The notes beneath the pieces are model-generated. The model searched no databases. It was not told where the DNA came from and saw only the letters and a program-made list of their open reading frames with translations. Position numbers and translations under genes: made by a program. Below, one piece after another: positions 1-12,800 of a stretch of DNA of 64,000 nt; the stretch's first letter is position 1; each line of letters opens with the position of its first letter. The stretch comes from Paratinospora sagittata (Eukaryota > Streptophyta > Magnoliopsida > Ranunculales > Menispermaceae). The DNA is taken from positions 28,716,150 to 28,780,149 of the forward strand of contig CM069612.1 of the NCBI GenBank assembly GCA_035771175.1, read 5' to 3'.

Positions 1-190
1 ATATAAACTCTACGAAGATCTGAATTAACTTAGGCATCAGAGGTCTTTGGCCAGCACCACACCGGTGTTCCTCACGATAACCTATTCTTTCTTATTATTA
101 TTTTTTTCAGATTAGCAACCTCCGACGATCTTTCCAACACTCTGACAGGTTCCAAGTCGACATCTTCCCTTTCACCTTATTATCTTATGC
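1..190 (+). mobile_element. Possible LTR (U5-like) relic at the window edge
   Basis: The first 190 bases resemble the R/U5 part of plant Ty3-type LTRs: a 'cttaggcatcagag' motif, a 'ccggtg' block and then a T-rich stretch before a pyrimidine-rich end. This rests on recalled family resemblance only. No primer-binding site, internal region or second LTR is visible, and the element would start outside the window. It could instead be unrelated low-complexity sequence. Confidence 0.3.
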
Positions 191-950
191 TGTTAGTTAA
201 ATCTTGCACCAATAATTTATATTTACGTTTATTTATTTATTTATTTAAGAAAGTAATGGCTTATATTCTTGTACTAACCTATGATAACATTTATGATAGG
301 TTATGGCATTAACTTATCTCAAGTGGTTGGTATTCTCCCTTCACGTGGGGCATTAGAGATCTATATATAATAGCTTTCAACAATTGAGTGATAATCCTTA
401 ATTGGAGTCCTGACTCAGTTATAGGAGTTTTGACTATCAATGGCAATGGTAGTACATGTATCTAAACAAATCTAATAGTAATTTTATTAGAAACTATTCA
501 ACTTAAAAGTTATTACTATCGGGTAGAGGCTCAATTAAGTATATCAATTACAAATACAAATGTTGACACTCTCTCACATGTGTATGATAACACATAAATT
601 GGATTTATAATAAAAAGAAAAACATGATTAAAACATGAGATAAATATTTATAATGGATAAGAAAGACACAATTGATACATATATAAGATAAACAAGTGGT
701 TAGCCTTGCAAAGAGATTTGAACATAAGACTTTCAGATTAATAATACTTTGATTCCACTTTAAAAGTTACTTGATTTAAAAGTTATAACCTTGATTGAGT
801 GCAGAGTGTAAAACACGAATAATTTTAGCATTGATACATCAGTTTCCCATCGCATGCACATGTAAATGTTTAGTGTCTATTAGTCCATGGCCTTGTTTGG
901 GAGAGTTGTAAAACCATGTTGCTGTAAATAATTTTGACAAAACAAACTTT

Positions 951-1167
951 GAGTGTCATTTGACATTCAAGCATTTACGATTGAAACACAGTTTTTAGAG
1001 ATTTTTAAAATATTTTAATAAAGCTTATTTCTCCTTGCTCAAAGCCTATGTGTTTAACCGACATTGAGTGTTGTTTGGCATCCAACCATTTGTGATTGAA
1101 ACACCGTTTTTAGAGATTTTTAAAATATTTTGGTAAAGTTCATTTCTCCTTACTCAAAGCCTATCTG
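951..1167. repeat. Two-copy tandem duplication, about 115-bp period
   Basis: Two copies begin with 'gagtg' at 951 and 1066. They share long blocks, including 'tttttagagatttttaaaat' and 'ctcaaagcctat'. The copies differ at several positions and by a few bases, so the duplication is not recent. No coding content. Confidence 0.75.
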
Positions 1168-1728
1168 TTCTAATATATATGTTTGTGTGTGTATGAGCGT
1201 GTTTAGCATTTTTCATATATATATTTTTTCCTTCCATTTAATTACGCATGAACCCACATGAACATTTCTTCATTCTTCGCCTACTGACCTACACAGACGC
1301 CACCTACACCAAAATTCCAAAATCTGAAAATTCAACAAGCATAATTCATTCTAGAGACAGGTTAGGTCTGCCCAACTTACCACGTGTTTCCTCTTTGGAA
1401 ATAGGAATGGTGCCTGGCATCAAATGGCCAAGACCAAGAAAGTTGTCTTCTGCTTTTCTACTACCTACTGATACAACCGCCGTGCCCATGTCTTTTTTTT
1501 TTTTTTTTTTCGTTTTTATTTATTTATTTGTTTATTAAAATGTGTGATAAAAACAAATTTTATTAATTTTTTTTTTTAAAAAAGACTTGTTATTAATGTA
1601 AAAAAATAAAACTTTTTATGCCTTTTAATTTAAAATAATATAAAATTAATTTAAGATTAATATTTAAAATTAAACCCATCAACAATTATCTTAACTTAAA
1701 ATTTACGAGATTTAAAAAAAAATGTTTC

Positions 1729-1765
<37 letters not shown>

Positions 1766-2904
1766 TGACTAAAATATTTAAGAATTTTCTGAAAAATATA
1801 TGTAGCTGTTTTTCTTTTAAAATTCAACCATGGGCGTATCGTATTTACGTCAAACCTTCCCTTCTGAATTCGTGATTACGAGAGGTGAAGTAGGCGAGCG
1901 AGCTTGACCCGTGACATAGATGAAAGGCCGTTTGATTCACAAGACCGGCGCAAAAGGCACTGCCCATGTGGCTCGGAAACATTGGTTTATGAGAAGACAT
2001 TGTTATGCTCGGAAAAGCCATATTTCAATCAAAAAACGTTAAAAACCTACCAGCTTTTCATTTTTTATTTTTTTTTAAAGATTGCAAGTGGATTGTGATT
2101 TGAAAAAGTTCAAACTATTCATGAAAATTATGCTCGCTGGCATAAAATGACGAATTTTATTTTTGACGCTTCCAAAAATTTAACGGCCAGTATTGAATTG
2201 AGCTGAAAATTGAAATAGTTGTTGTAAATCGAATTAAAATAATTAAAAATTATTTAAAAAAAATATTAGATTTTATTTTTCATTTTTTATCATTTTTTAA
2301 AAATATTTTCATAATTTATTTCTTTATTTTTTCTCTATTTTTTATTTTTTCTCATTTTATTTACAACTTCTCTTCACGAACTCTCTCATATTTATATGAA
2401 GAGATTTACATCAAAAGATCAACAACTCATATGATGAGTAATTATGTTCTCATATTCATGTGAGATATGTATACATATATATTTATATAATTTAAATACA
2501 TATATTATTTGAATATATATACCACTTAGATATTATTTTGCTTAATATATATATATATATATGGTACATATAATTATTATTTAAATATTCAACATATTTA
2601 CCATAATAGATGAATTTTATACGTATTAATGAGAAATATGTTCTTAGAGAAGAAGAAGAATGACGTTATAATATATGTTCAAATAACTTAATATATATTT
2701 TTAAAAGAAAATAGAGATAACTTGGCATGTAATCATCCTACTGAAATGTAGTTTTTTAATATCACTATTCTTATTCATCAAAAACTTAGAATTATTAGCG
2801 TATAAGTTTAACTGGTCTTTTAATAATTAGCGGGTACCTAGCTTATATTTATCAACTAATTTTTAGGGGCAAGCCCTAATAAAAGACAATAGGTAGGTAT
2901 CTTA

Positions 2905-3060
2905 ATATGTAATTTACAACGTAAGAGATTTTTTATAAGACAAAGGTCGCATCTACCCCACTTAGCAATCAGACTCGAACTCATATTCATTTAGATCTTG
3001 AGTACTATTTCTAACTACTTCACCATTTTATTTGATAGTTATAAGTTTAACCGGTGAAAC
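2905..3060 (-). mobile_element. tRNA-derived SINE relic (antisense)
   Basis: Read on the minus strand, an A-box-like 'ggtgaagtagttag' is followed by a B-box-like 'gagttcgagtc'. This is the internal polymerase III promoter layout of plant tRNA-derived SINEs. There is no cloverleaf, so it is not a tRNA gene. Ends and target duplication were not resolved. Confidence 0.45.
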
Positions 3061-3704
3061 AAATATACTCTGCATTAAATTATAAATTAATCAAACTTCA
3101 AGATAAGAATGGATGGTGGCTTGGGACTCATCCAACATATTTATGACTTTTGAGTCTTTGAGATGATTACATAGAGCTGCATTCTTGATTAAAACACAAA
3201 AAATATAATTTAAAAAATGAAGAGGATTAGTCTCAATTTAAAGGGGAGGAAGACAGTCGAAAAATCGATAACAAAAAAAAAGAAAACGAAAATTCAGAAA
3301 GTAATCTTTTTATCATTTTTAAAAAATAAATTATTTTTTTAATAAATTTTTCAAAAACTGTTTTTAATACAACTAACCCAACGGTGCCTATGCTTTCTTT
3401 ATATTTTAAAATTTTAAATATAAAAAATTGTATCTAAATCATAAACTCAAAAATAAGTAGCCGCCGCCGTATATGCCACTCGGCCTTCAGATCTACTGTT
3501 CAGCAATTTGAACGATGGGATGTTAGCGGATGACCCCACTGATTGTTACACCAACGATCACAAAATAAATAAACTAGCAAAGTGTCCCACAATTAAACTC
3601 TGTTACCAACTAAGAATGTTTACTGTTTAGGACTTAAAAGGCTTTTTGAAAAAACCACAAGGGCATTATAGGGCATCACCTTTTCTTATGCCGCTCAGTT
3701 CGAT

Positions 3705-3712
3705 TATAAATA
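3705..3712 (+). promoter_or_regulatory. TATA box, probable core promoter of GPT
   Basis: TATAAATA lies about 545 bases upstream of the GPT start codon, followed at the expected distance by a pyrimidine-rich stretch ('ctttctcacctttcc') that could hold the transcription start. This implies a 5' leader of roughly 500 bases with no clear intron. Assignment rests on position and motif only. Confidence 0.5.
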
Positions 3713-4253
3713 AACTTTCTCACCTTTCCTAACTTTTAAGTTTCCAATGCGGCGAGATCGTCTCATTCTCTAAATAAACAGGAAACAAAATCGTATTCTC
3801 GATTTCTTTAATATTATTTACGCATTTGCATCGTCGATTGATTCCCTAGGTTTTTCAAAACTAAGATATTTTGTTTGTTTGTTTTGTTTGTTTAACACGG
3901 TACGATCTCGCGCTGTTTCTTGAGATTTCCGTGTGGTGATCAGAACAAACGCGTTCGATTCTGAGATCTCCAGGTGGTGTGTTATTAATTCGATTGAAAA
4001 ACGAAGCACATCGATCGCTTTGTTTTACAGCGATATTCTTTGAAGAAACTGTTGGATATTGTTGGTTTTAGTTGGAGATCAAGAGATTCTTTCAAGAGTT
4101 TCTCTTGATCTTCTTAGTTTGAGTATTGGATCAAGCTTCTGTGGACTCATTATTGAGTTGTTCACCGTTTCAGCGGCTGCGATCCGATCTCCTTGTTTGT
4201 AGTGGTAATTCTAGTTTGCTGTAACAGTACACCTGTCGAGATCTCTTGTCAAT

Positions 4254-7200
4254 ATGATCTGCTCAGTGAAACAACCTGTGACGGCTGTCACCGTCTCCGA
4301 TGCTATACGGCAAAAGTCGTCGGGGATGAAGCATCGAATCTCGATGCTTCCGTCCATGGCGGCTCTGAGAGGCTCTAATAACTCTGTTGTTTCTGTTGGG
4401 AAGCCAATATACATATCTTCTGTTGAAACCTTTGGATCTGCTGAGGGTTTAGGGCGTAGAAAGTCTGTGATTGAGTGTAAAGCCTATGAGGCCGATCGAT
4501 CGCAGCCGATCGACGCGAAAATCGAACTTCCGGACGAGCAGGTGCGGTCGGCCGCGGCTCAGAAGGTCAAAATAGGGATCTACTTCGCGACCTGGTGGGC
4601 TTTGAATGTTGTTTTCAATATCTACAACAAAAAGGTTCTGAATGCTTTTCCCTATCCATGGCTCACGTCCACTCTTTCGCTCGCTACTGGATCGTTGATG
4701 ATGTTGATCTCCTGGGCTACTAGGATTGCTGAGGCACCGAAAACTGATTTCGACTTCTGGAAAGCCCTTTTCCCGGTGAGAAATTGCGGGTTTTAGATGC
4801 CATTAAGTGCTGGTTTTGTTGGTTTTTCTTATGGGTTTGTTTGTGTGTTTTTAGGTGGCTGTAGCGCACACGATAGGGCATGTTGCGGCGACTGTAAGTA
4901 TGTCGAAGGTTGCGGTTTCGTTCACGCATATCATCAAGAGTGGTGAGCCCGCGTTTAGTGTTCTCGTTTCGAGGTTTCTGTTGGGTGAGACGTTTCCGGT
5001 GCCAGTATACCTATCTCTTCTTCCTATCATTGGTGGTTGCGCCCTTGCTGCCGTTACCGAACTCAACTTCAACATGATTGGTAAGAAAAAAAATATGGGC
5101 CTTCCTGAATTAGATGCTAAATTTCTGTTTTTGGCTTTCATTGATTGCATCGTTCTCCTCTTTTTGATCTGTATTTTCATAATGATTTAGGTTATTTGGT
5201 TACTTCTCTTTTCTTGAGATGGTTTTTCCGTGACTTGAATTTGGTTTTTTTTTTGTCGTGATGTTAGGGTTTATGGGTGCGATGATATCGAATTTGGCGT
5301 TTGTGTTTCGGAACATATTCTCTAAGAGAGGAATGAAGGGGAAGTCGGTCGGTGGAATGAACTACTACGCTTGTTTGTCTATGTTGTCTCTGTTGATTCT
5401 CACCCCCTTTGCTGTTGCTGTTGAGGGCCCCCAGATGTGGGCAGCTGGCTGGGAAAATGCTCTTTCTCAGATAGGACCCAATTTCATATGGTATGGGTGT
5501 CGATAACAGCTCTAATTTTTGTGTTTTGTTGGTATGTGTTGTACTTTCTTTGTGTGTAGTAGTTGCCTGTTTTGCATGGTAAATAACTAGCTAAGTCTTG
5601 GCCGGTGTTATTGACCATTGATATGAATTGCTTCATCTATTTGTTATCTCAGTACGCCACGAACATCTTGATTTTGCATGCAATGAAATTATGTTGGCTT
5701 GTGATGAAAGTAATTAAATAATCTATGGACCATTTTGATCTCATATGACTAAGCTAAGGATACTTTAGACATGTCCAATTCATGGGGATAAGTGGCGAAA
5801 TCAGCCCTTTTGTAAAGGCATATAGCATTTCCCACTATGATGAGGGGAAAACTGCTAAAATAGTTTTATTAATACAAGAACATATCTTTGTTTCTGGACA
5901 TGTACGTTGGTAGGTAGATATCCTCTATGTATGTAGGTGAGATGAAATAGAAGAAGAGATTGAGGAAGCCAGTCAGATTGTATTTGTGCATCATAAGGTT
6001 TGTTTTCTGTGGGGGTACAGTTTAAGGAGTGATGTCAAATTCTAGCCTTCTCACCAACCTACCATCTACTACTTGCTTGGTTGGGATTGATAGTTTGCTA
6101 CCTAACCATTGATGAAATATCTAGCAGGTGGAATTGCATAATTAGGTGAAGCCTTTGGTTATCCAAATGCATGTTGATTCTTATTGGTTGTTTTCTTATA
6201 CTCTTTAGTCTTTATGCACCAATTCAGAAAAAAATGATGCGCGTGGTTATTTGCTTCTTTTTTGGCCATTATGAAAGAAATTTATTTTCTCCTTGTTTAA
6301 AATTATATAGTCGTAGTTTTATTGTGGTGGTCAAGATTTTGACTAGTATTTTGCATGTGGCTCTAAATGATACATTGTAGGTGGGTGGCGGCCCAGAGTG
6401 TGTTCTACCACCTCTACAACCAGGTATCTTACATGTCACTGAATGAAATCTCCCCACTGACGTTTAGCATTGGAAATACAATGAAGAGGATATCGGTCAT
6501 TGTCTCGTCCATTATAATATTCCACACGCCTGTCCAACCCGTCAATGCTCTTGGAGCTGCAATCGCAATTCTTGGAACCTTCCTCTACTCCCAGGTAAGC
6601 GCTTAAACTCTGACTTTAACCTGTTTTTTCCTGCTTTTCTTCAGAAGGACAAGGATTCCCTTGATTTTGTTTTTTTAGAGAAAATATGTAGAACAATATT
6701 CCAGAAAAAAATGTTAGATGATTAAATACCAGTGGCATTGTGTGCTTTTATGTCAAAGATAATAGAGAAAGGCCTACCAATTGGGCAAAGAGGGCCTTCT
6801 ATATAAATCTTTAGGAGGATATATACATAACAGTTTGGGGTTTGGAATGATTGGATTAGCATAAACAAATAAATTCTATGTATTGTAGTTATGAAAAAAC
6901 TGATATGTCATGGGCTTGTACTGGACTTGAGGGTCATTGATCATGTTGGCATGAATCATAGACCGAGGTTCGGACTTTTGACAATAATAATGAACTGCTG
7001 CATGGAATTGCGAGCATATCATGCAGTTGGCCTGTTTGTTTAGATGGATTGAGCATGGGAAATATTCTCAAGTGGCGATGCTATGTTTCCTGCTAAATCA
7101 GCTTGTGATTTTGCAAATAGCTGGAGTTTTATTTGCTCAGATAATATTATATCCAGATTTCTAGCAGCTCAACCTGGGTTATTCTAGTGCATGAATAAAC

Positions 7201-7490
7201 CTGATTGCAAACTCTTCTAGACCCATGTCTCTGTGGGGTTTTTGAGAGGACAAGAATCTAAACATGGCAAGTAATATCTATGTTGTGGCACATCATATCA
7301 CCTACATAAATGTTGTGTGCCTCAGGACATCCATCCAAACCTAGCAGCTTTATTACCAGGTCCCAAGTCCAACATACTTCCAAGATAAAAATATGACTAA
7401 TAATTGAGATTGAACAATTTTGAACTGTGATGAAGTGTATGGGCACACATCATTCATTCTGCGATTTCCTTTGTGCAGGCTAAGCAGTGA
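4254..7490 (+). CDS. GPT: Glucose-6-phosphate/phosphate translocator, plastidic
   Basis: Five coding exons: 4254-4775, 4855-5080, 5268-5490, 6381-6594 and 7479-7490, all with GT..AG junctions and consistent phase, giving 398 residues (Arabidopsis GPTs are about 390). The first ~95 residues are Ser/Lys/Arg-rich and acid-poor, as in a plastid transit peptide. From 'KIGIYFATWWALNVVFNIYN' the protein follows the plastid phosphate translocator family, with several hydrophobic helices and family blocks 'HTIGHVAATVSMSKVAVSF' and 'SPLTFSIGNTMKRI'. The family exchanges glucose 6-phosphate for inorganic phosphate across the inner plastid envelope, supplying carbon for starch synthesis and the pentose phosphate pathway in non-green tissue. 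GPT is preferred over the triose-phosphate and PEP translocators because of the leader and overall similarity to GPT1/GPT2; the exact paralogue cannot be told. The last exon codes only Ala-Lys-Gln plus stop. Confidence 0.93.
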
Positions 7491-9857
7491 AGGAGCTATT
7501 CTCATAGTAGTTAAGTTTATCATATACTTTTTTGGTGATTGAAAGAGGATGATGGCAGAGAGTAACATAAGGCTGAGATGGTGGTGTAGATGCCTGCTGC
7601 TTTGTGGCCACAAGGAGCACCAATTTTGGCAGTTGAGGCGGCGGCAGTTACCATTGTGTAGATAATAATAAGGAATGATTAAGATACAATAATATTGTCG
7701 TATAGTTGTGGTTTGGTAGGTAGATGGCAGTTCTCTTTTCCATTATCACTTAGGTGGGCGGCATAAATATTTGGAAAAAATAATGGTGTGATTATTGAGT
7801 GAATAATTTTCCTAGAGAGGAAATAACAACAATGATCTCCTTTATGAGTTTCTGTTTGTTAATTTTCTGATATACTTTGTGGATTAATTTTCTGAACTTG
7901 TAACACAGGTCAGGCTGAGTTCTGTTCAAGTGAACTCAAATCATGGAATACAAGCAAAAATTTTAAAAACTTATTTTACGATTTTCTTCATAGAATTAAC
8001 TTGTTTCCTGAATTGAATTTAACAAAAACTGCTTCTAATTGTTTATGAGATACAGATAAAAATATCTGAATTACAGAGAAAGCAGGGCAGAGTTATTCAT
8101 GTATTCTTGTATTGCGGCAAAATAGTTGTGATTTACAACATTTTTTTTTTTTTAATGTCAATAATATCTTGATCTCCGTTTCTAGCTGGCGTACATCTTG
8201 TTAACAAAAACAGGTCGGCTAACACCCGTTACAAAAAGGCTCTTGTTCCCACAATATTGAAAATTGTTCCTTAATTTTAAAAACCTCGTCAGTTCAAGGA
8301 ATTGAACGCCGGTCACGAGGATGACAAGAATTAGTGCTGTTTGCGAATTATAACAACATTTGTCGTTGGGAAGTTGCACATTCTGGTGCCTGAAAATGTT
8401 TAAATTGTATAAGCATTAAGGAGTACTTCAAATACTTACTACGTTGAGGGAGTTGAAAGTGTAGAATCTGAATCTGGCAAGCAAAATTGGTTTAACCATT
8501 TGGGCAGACAGCAAGAGCTAGAAAGAATGAACCTTTGACTTAACGTGGTGCATCACAGATGGTTCGTGCTAAAGGTAGTTATGGGTAGAGATTTTAGGAT
8601 TGAAATTCATATCCATTTTAGTCGCGCCCACTTAAAAAAAGCCGTCTAATGTCTTTGTAATATTCGAATGCAGTTGAATTTCACCCCCATAGAAAACCAA
8701 AAAAATATATAAGAAGAAAGAATGAACTTTTCAGGCATCTCTTGACACTCTTTTTGCAATAATAATCAATCATGGAAGTCGAAAGTCCCTACGAGATAAC
8801 TCAAGTGGCTTATAGCTCATGCGGACCTCAGATTATTAGATATCACGCCCCACTTGGCTAATATTCTTCATATGTGGTTCAGAGCGTGCCACTTTGACGG
8901 TAGATTTTTTGCAATATAATTATTATGTCCAAACAGGCAAACATTACTTGATTAGCATGAATTTGTCTAAGAATAATGAAATGTCTCTTCTAAAGTTCCT
9001 AGGAGATTCGCGTAATATTCTTATTTTATACCCTCTTTTAAGTTATATTGAGACTTTGAAAATGTCTGGCGGATGTATAATAAAATATTTATTAGTTGAA
9101 AACAGTAATATTTACCTATCTTCTTATATAACGATGACACCAAGTTAGAATACAGGTGAAAGTCTGCCGTGCTTGACAAAGTGGACTGACGATGCAAAGC
9201 TAGCAGACTACATGTTCCGTATGTAATATAACATAAAATTTGTGTATATTTTATTTTTTAATGAAAAAATAATATATTTTTTTTTCTAATGGTGAGTTAA
9301 TTCAGTAGTTCGGTGCACATGCACTTACCTGAAGATCTCGAATCCGAGTCCCCCCACCACTTGTTAGCCAATGACGTCTTTGAGTATTTGTGACCGTGCT
9401 CACTTGATCATCTTACTAATAAACCATGAAGAAAGAGCCTGAAATTTACGTATAGATGAGAAGTGTTTTCTTGGGAAAATGAGTTTTATGCGACAATGCC
9501 AAGGTTGAATACAAATCCACACTAAAATGGTCTCAAATGAAAGGGCTAATAGATTAAACCTGACAAAAAAGTGTAACTAAACTGATGCCCATTGACTTGC
9601 TCTCTACAACATGATCTGAATTCAGGAAAACAGGCAGACCTGTGATTCTAACATACATATTTGTTTCAAAAAGTTCATATAATTTCAAAACATTTTATTC
9701 AGAATAAATGGATAATTGAAGGAATGTTCTCACATGACAAACCACAACTCTTGGGCATACAAATAAATTGTTTCAAAGGATAAAGGTTTCTACAACCAGA
9801 GTGGTGGCCCATCCACCGCCAAAGGGGAACACAGAATGTTGGAGAAAAGTTCAACCT
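7491..9857. other. Spacer between convergent GPT and TSB genes
   Basis: This holds the 3' untranslated regions of both genes. A SINE-like piece lies at 9289-9430, and a weaker one may lie near 8780-8880 ('gataactcaagtgg' followed by a degraded second box). Small open frames on both strands lack family resemblance. No gene supported. Confidence 0.6.
9289..9430 (+). mobile_element. tRNA-derived SINE relic
   Basis: An A-box-like stretch ('ggtgagttaattcagtag') precedes a B-box-like 'gatctcgaatcc' at about the distance found in polymerase III internal promoters. The context matches plant SINE heads rather than a foldable tRNA. The 3' boundary is uncertain. Confidence 0.5.
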
Positions 9858-12800
9858 TCAAAGCTGCAAATGTTTAATGACAGTCTGAACATCCTTGTCT
9901 CCTCTACCACTGAAATTAACCACAACTTTGGTTCCATTTGGTAAAGTAGGGCACAGCTTCTCCAAATAAGCCAAAGCATGAGATGTCTCTAGAGCTGGAA
10001 TTATGCCCTCCAATCGCGATACTCTCTTAAAAGCTGCATATGCACAAGGTAAATGAATAAGGGGGAAAGAAGAACCCATTTATAAGCAAAAAATTATTTT
10101 GCTAGACAGACAGAAAGAAAAGAAAGAAAAAGGAACACCATTATGATATTATCTCCTCACACTCAGTTCAACCAAAGATCACTAATTACCAACTATGACT
10201 GAAAATGGATGAATTTTCAACAACATACTTTAGGACCAAAACATAACTGCGAAATTGTCAGCTAGAATACCCATTAGAGTTTCATTCCAGTACATGCTAT
10301 TAATCTGGACACAGACATCTGGTCATCTAACCTACAGGATAGCATAATAGCTTTCTCCAACATATACATCATACTCAGACACAAGCCAACTGGGAAAATG
10401 CTGTCAAAGTTCATTATATTCTACTAATTTACCAATGCCAATTTCGATCACCAACCATCCCAAGTAGGTGATTCCAAAATTGGTTGTAGTCACATGAAAT
10501 TTGTGAAAACGTATATCTATTTTCATATTTAAGATAGAAACCTATTGGCCATCATCCATGGGATGTATGACATTATAAACCCCGATTAGTCAATTAAGCA
10601 GTACTAGTAAACTAGTAGAGGACCTAGTGGTCATTTATGATGCAATGACTATTGTTGGCTAACCTTGAATTCCATGACAATGACCTACCCAGTTAGGCAT
10701 CTACCTCCCCTCATATGAGTTGAGAAGTTGGCTCCTATTGGAGGCTTTTTGTGGCCCCATTGGGCCTTGGACTAGGCATATGTTTCCTGTATTACTAGTT
10801 GGACAGCCCTTATCTTTAATTCATTGATCTGAAATGATTTGTATGTATATGATGATCCAATGTAACAAATACTATGGATAAAAAATAAAAATAAAATAAA
10901 ATAAAACCCTTAAACTCCATTATTCCAGAACTTGAACTAGATAGGTTTCAATTTCTTCTAGTGCCATACAATACCGGATGAACTGAGGGCCAAGAACAGG
11001 AAACAGTGAAAGAGGCTATGAGTCAAATTCAATTTTAGATAGATCCATATAGACACTTGAAAAAGAAAATGGCTAATAACATAATTTGGATGTAGAATCG
11101 CAATCCAACAGAAAAGAGGTAGCTCCACTGGACAGGAGAAGCATGAAGGAATAAAGACTAGTCCATCCTCTGAAACTTGGCTTAAATAAAACTATGCATG
11201 AACCTTTTTTTTTAGGCCCAATGGAGATTTATATGTCAACTTAATTTTTTCAATTTTTGAGATCTAAATTCGCTTCAGAAAAAAGAGCAGAGTTCACAGT
11301 GCATAAAACTAAATCAAGGTTGAGAAATATTTATGGTGAAAAGAATCCAAGACTTTTCAAATGCATTAGCAATTCCCAATTATCTCTTTCAGATTTAGGC
11401 CAAAAAGAAAAATTGTAGTAGCAAGAAAAGTGAAACATTTGCTAATGCAAAGATACACATAGTCATTTAATTGCATTGATTCAAATCTTCAATCCTACCA
11501 ATAATTCCAGTCAATGACTCAAAATGCCTAAAAAACCTAAATCAGATAATCATCTGAGAATCATAAATCCATACATCAACCAGAGTCTTACAACTCACAG
11601 TCATAGCTCAAGTGACTCCTTATGATCCGATATGGAGTACTCTGTCATACAAAACAGCAACCTTAAAATTTCTCATTTTAATTTATTGTCTTTTATTTTT
11701 CCTCTTAAACTTTCTTTGGTTGGTATTATAGGTATCAAGACTGATTTAAGCAGCTGTTTTATCTTGCCCGTAAAGTTTTTGGTTTTCTAACTTCAGATAC
11801 TTCTCTTTCAATCCAATGCCCCACTTTAAAAATTCCTAAAATTTTACCATCTCCAAATAATTTGACTTCAACGGTGGTATTATAGGTATTAAACAATGAT
11901 TTAACCAATTGTTTTATCTTCCTTACCAAGCTTTAGGGTTTATAAATTTCCCTCGAGGTCTCAACTAAAACCCTCTCCTAAAAAATTTCTTATGACTTTG
12001 TCACTTCTCAAAGAAACTCAATTCCGTGGTGCCATTAGAGATATCAAGTATCAACAAATTTTACTTTTTATATCTCTTTCAACCAAAACCACCATTGACA
12101 AACATTCCTCAAAAGTTTTTTCATCTCTGAACGAAATCGGTTTCATCTCAAAGAATTACAAACGATAATGAAAAATAAAATCAATGAGAGATTGAAGATT
12201 AGAGATATCACAACTTTTCCCTGAGACAAGTATTTGATCAACTCAATTAGGCCCTTAAGGTACCTTATTGTGCCTTCCCTAAACTTACACCTTGAATGTA
12301 TTAATCAAATCATAGAATATGGGAAATACTTCTGTTTATTATTCACTTCATTGTACGAACTACTAACTACTAACTACCAACATAAATGTCTACCTAATCA
12401 ACCACATACACTACAATCATATAAGTGTAGGAACTGGGCAAGACTCGGGAGGTTCATATATTCATTTGAAAGCAATACTACATGTGCCATAAAAACTCTA
12501 TAAACCAATAAAAATCGTATAAACCAAGTTTATGTCCTCAATACCTTCCAGTGCCTCCTCATCTGTGATACTATAGTATTCAGCACGCCCTAGATCTTTC
12601 AGATAGCTATGTTCTGGTCCAACACCAGGGTAATCCAACCTATGCATGCAATGAAGAAAACAATTAAAAGTTTTATCCATGCAATTAGACAGTTGGGTGA
12701 AAAGGTAAGGTTTTTTTTTTTTTTGCTTTTTGGTGGATTAGGGGACGTGGAGAAATGAGGGATATCGTATCAATTAGTTACAAAAGGAAGGCACAACCTC

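Larger units (their letters stand above)
191..3700. other. AT-rich intergenic region upstream of GPT
   Basis: No convincing gene. The stretch is very AT-rich with T and A runs, a TA microsatellite near 1736-1756 and another near 2543-2560. It holds a tandem duplication (951-1167) and a tRNA-like SINE relic on the minus strand (2905-3060). Short tRNA-box-like pieces near 310-360 and 685-740 may be further decayed SINEs. The short open frames at 1248-1538 and 1904-2098 match no family I know and have no splice or promoter context. Confidence 0.6.

Noticed and set aside
9289..9430. Possible tRNA gene from A-box/B-box-like sequence (also at 2905-3060, 37021-37160 and 41885-42095)
   Set aside because: None folds into a cloverleaf with acceptor stem and anticodon arm. 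The spacing and flanks fit tRNA-derived SINEs.
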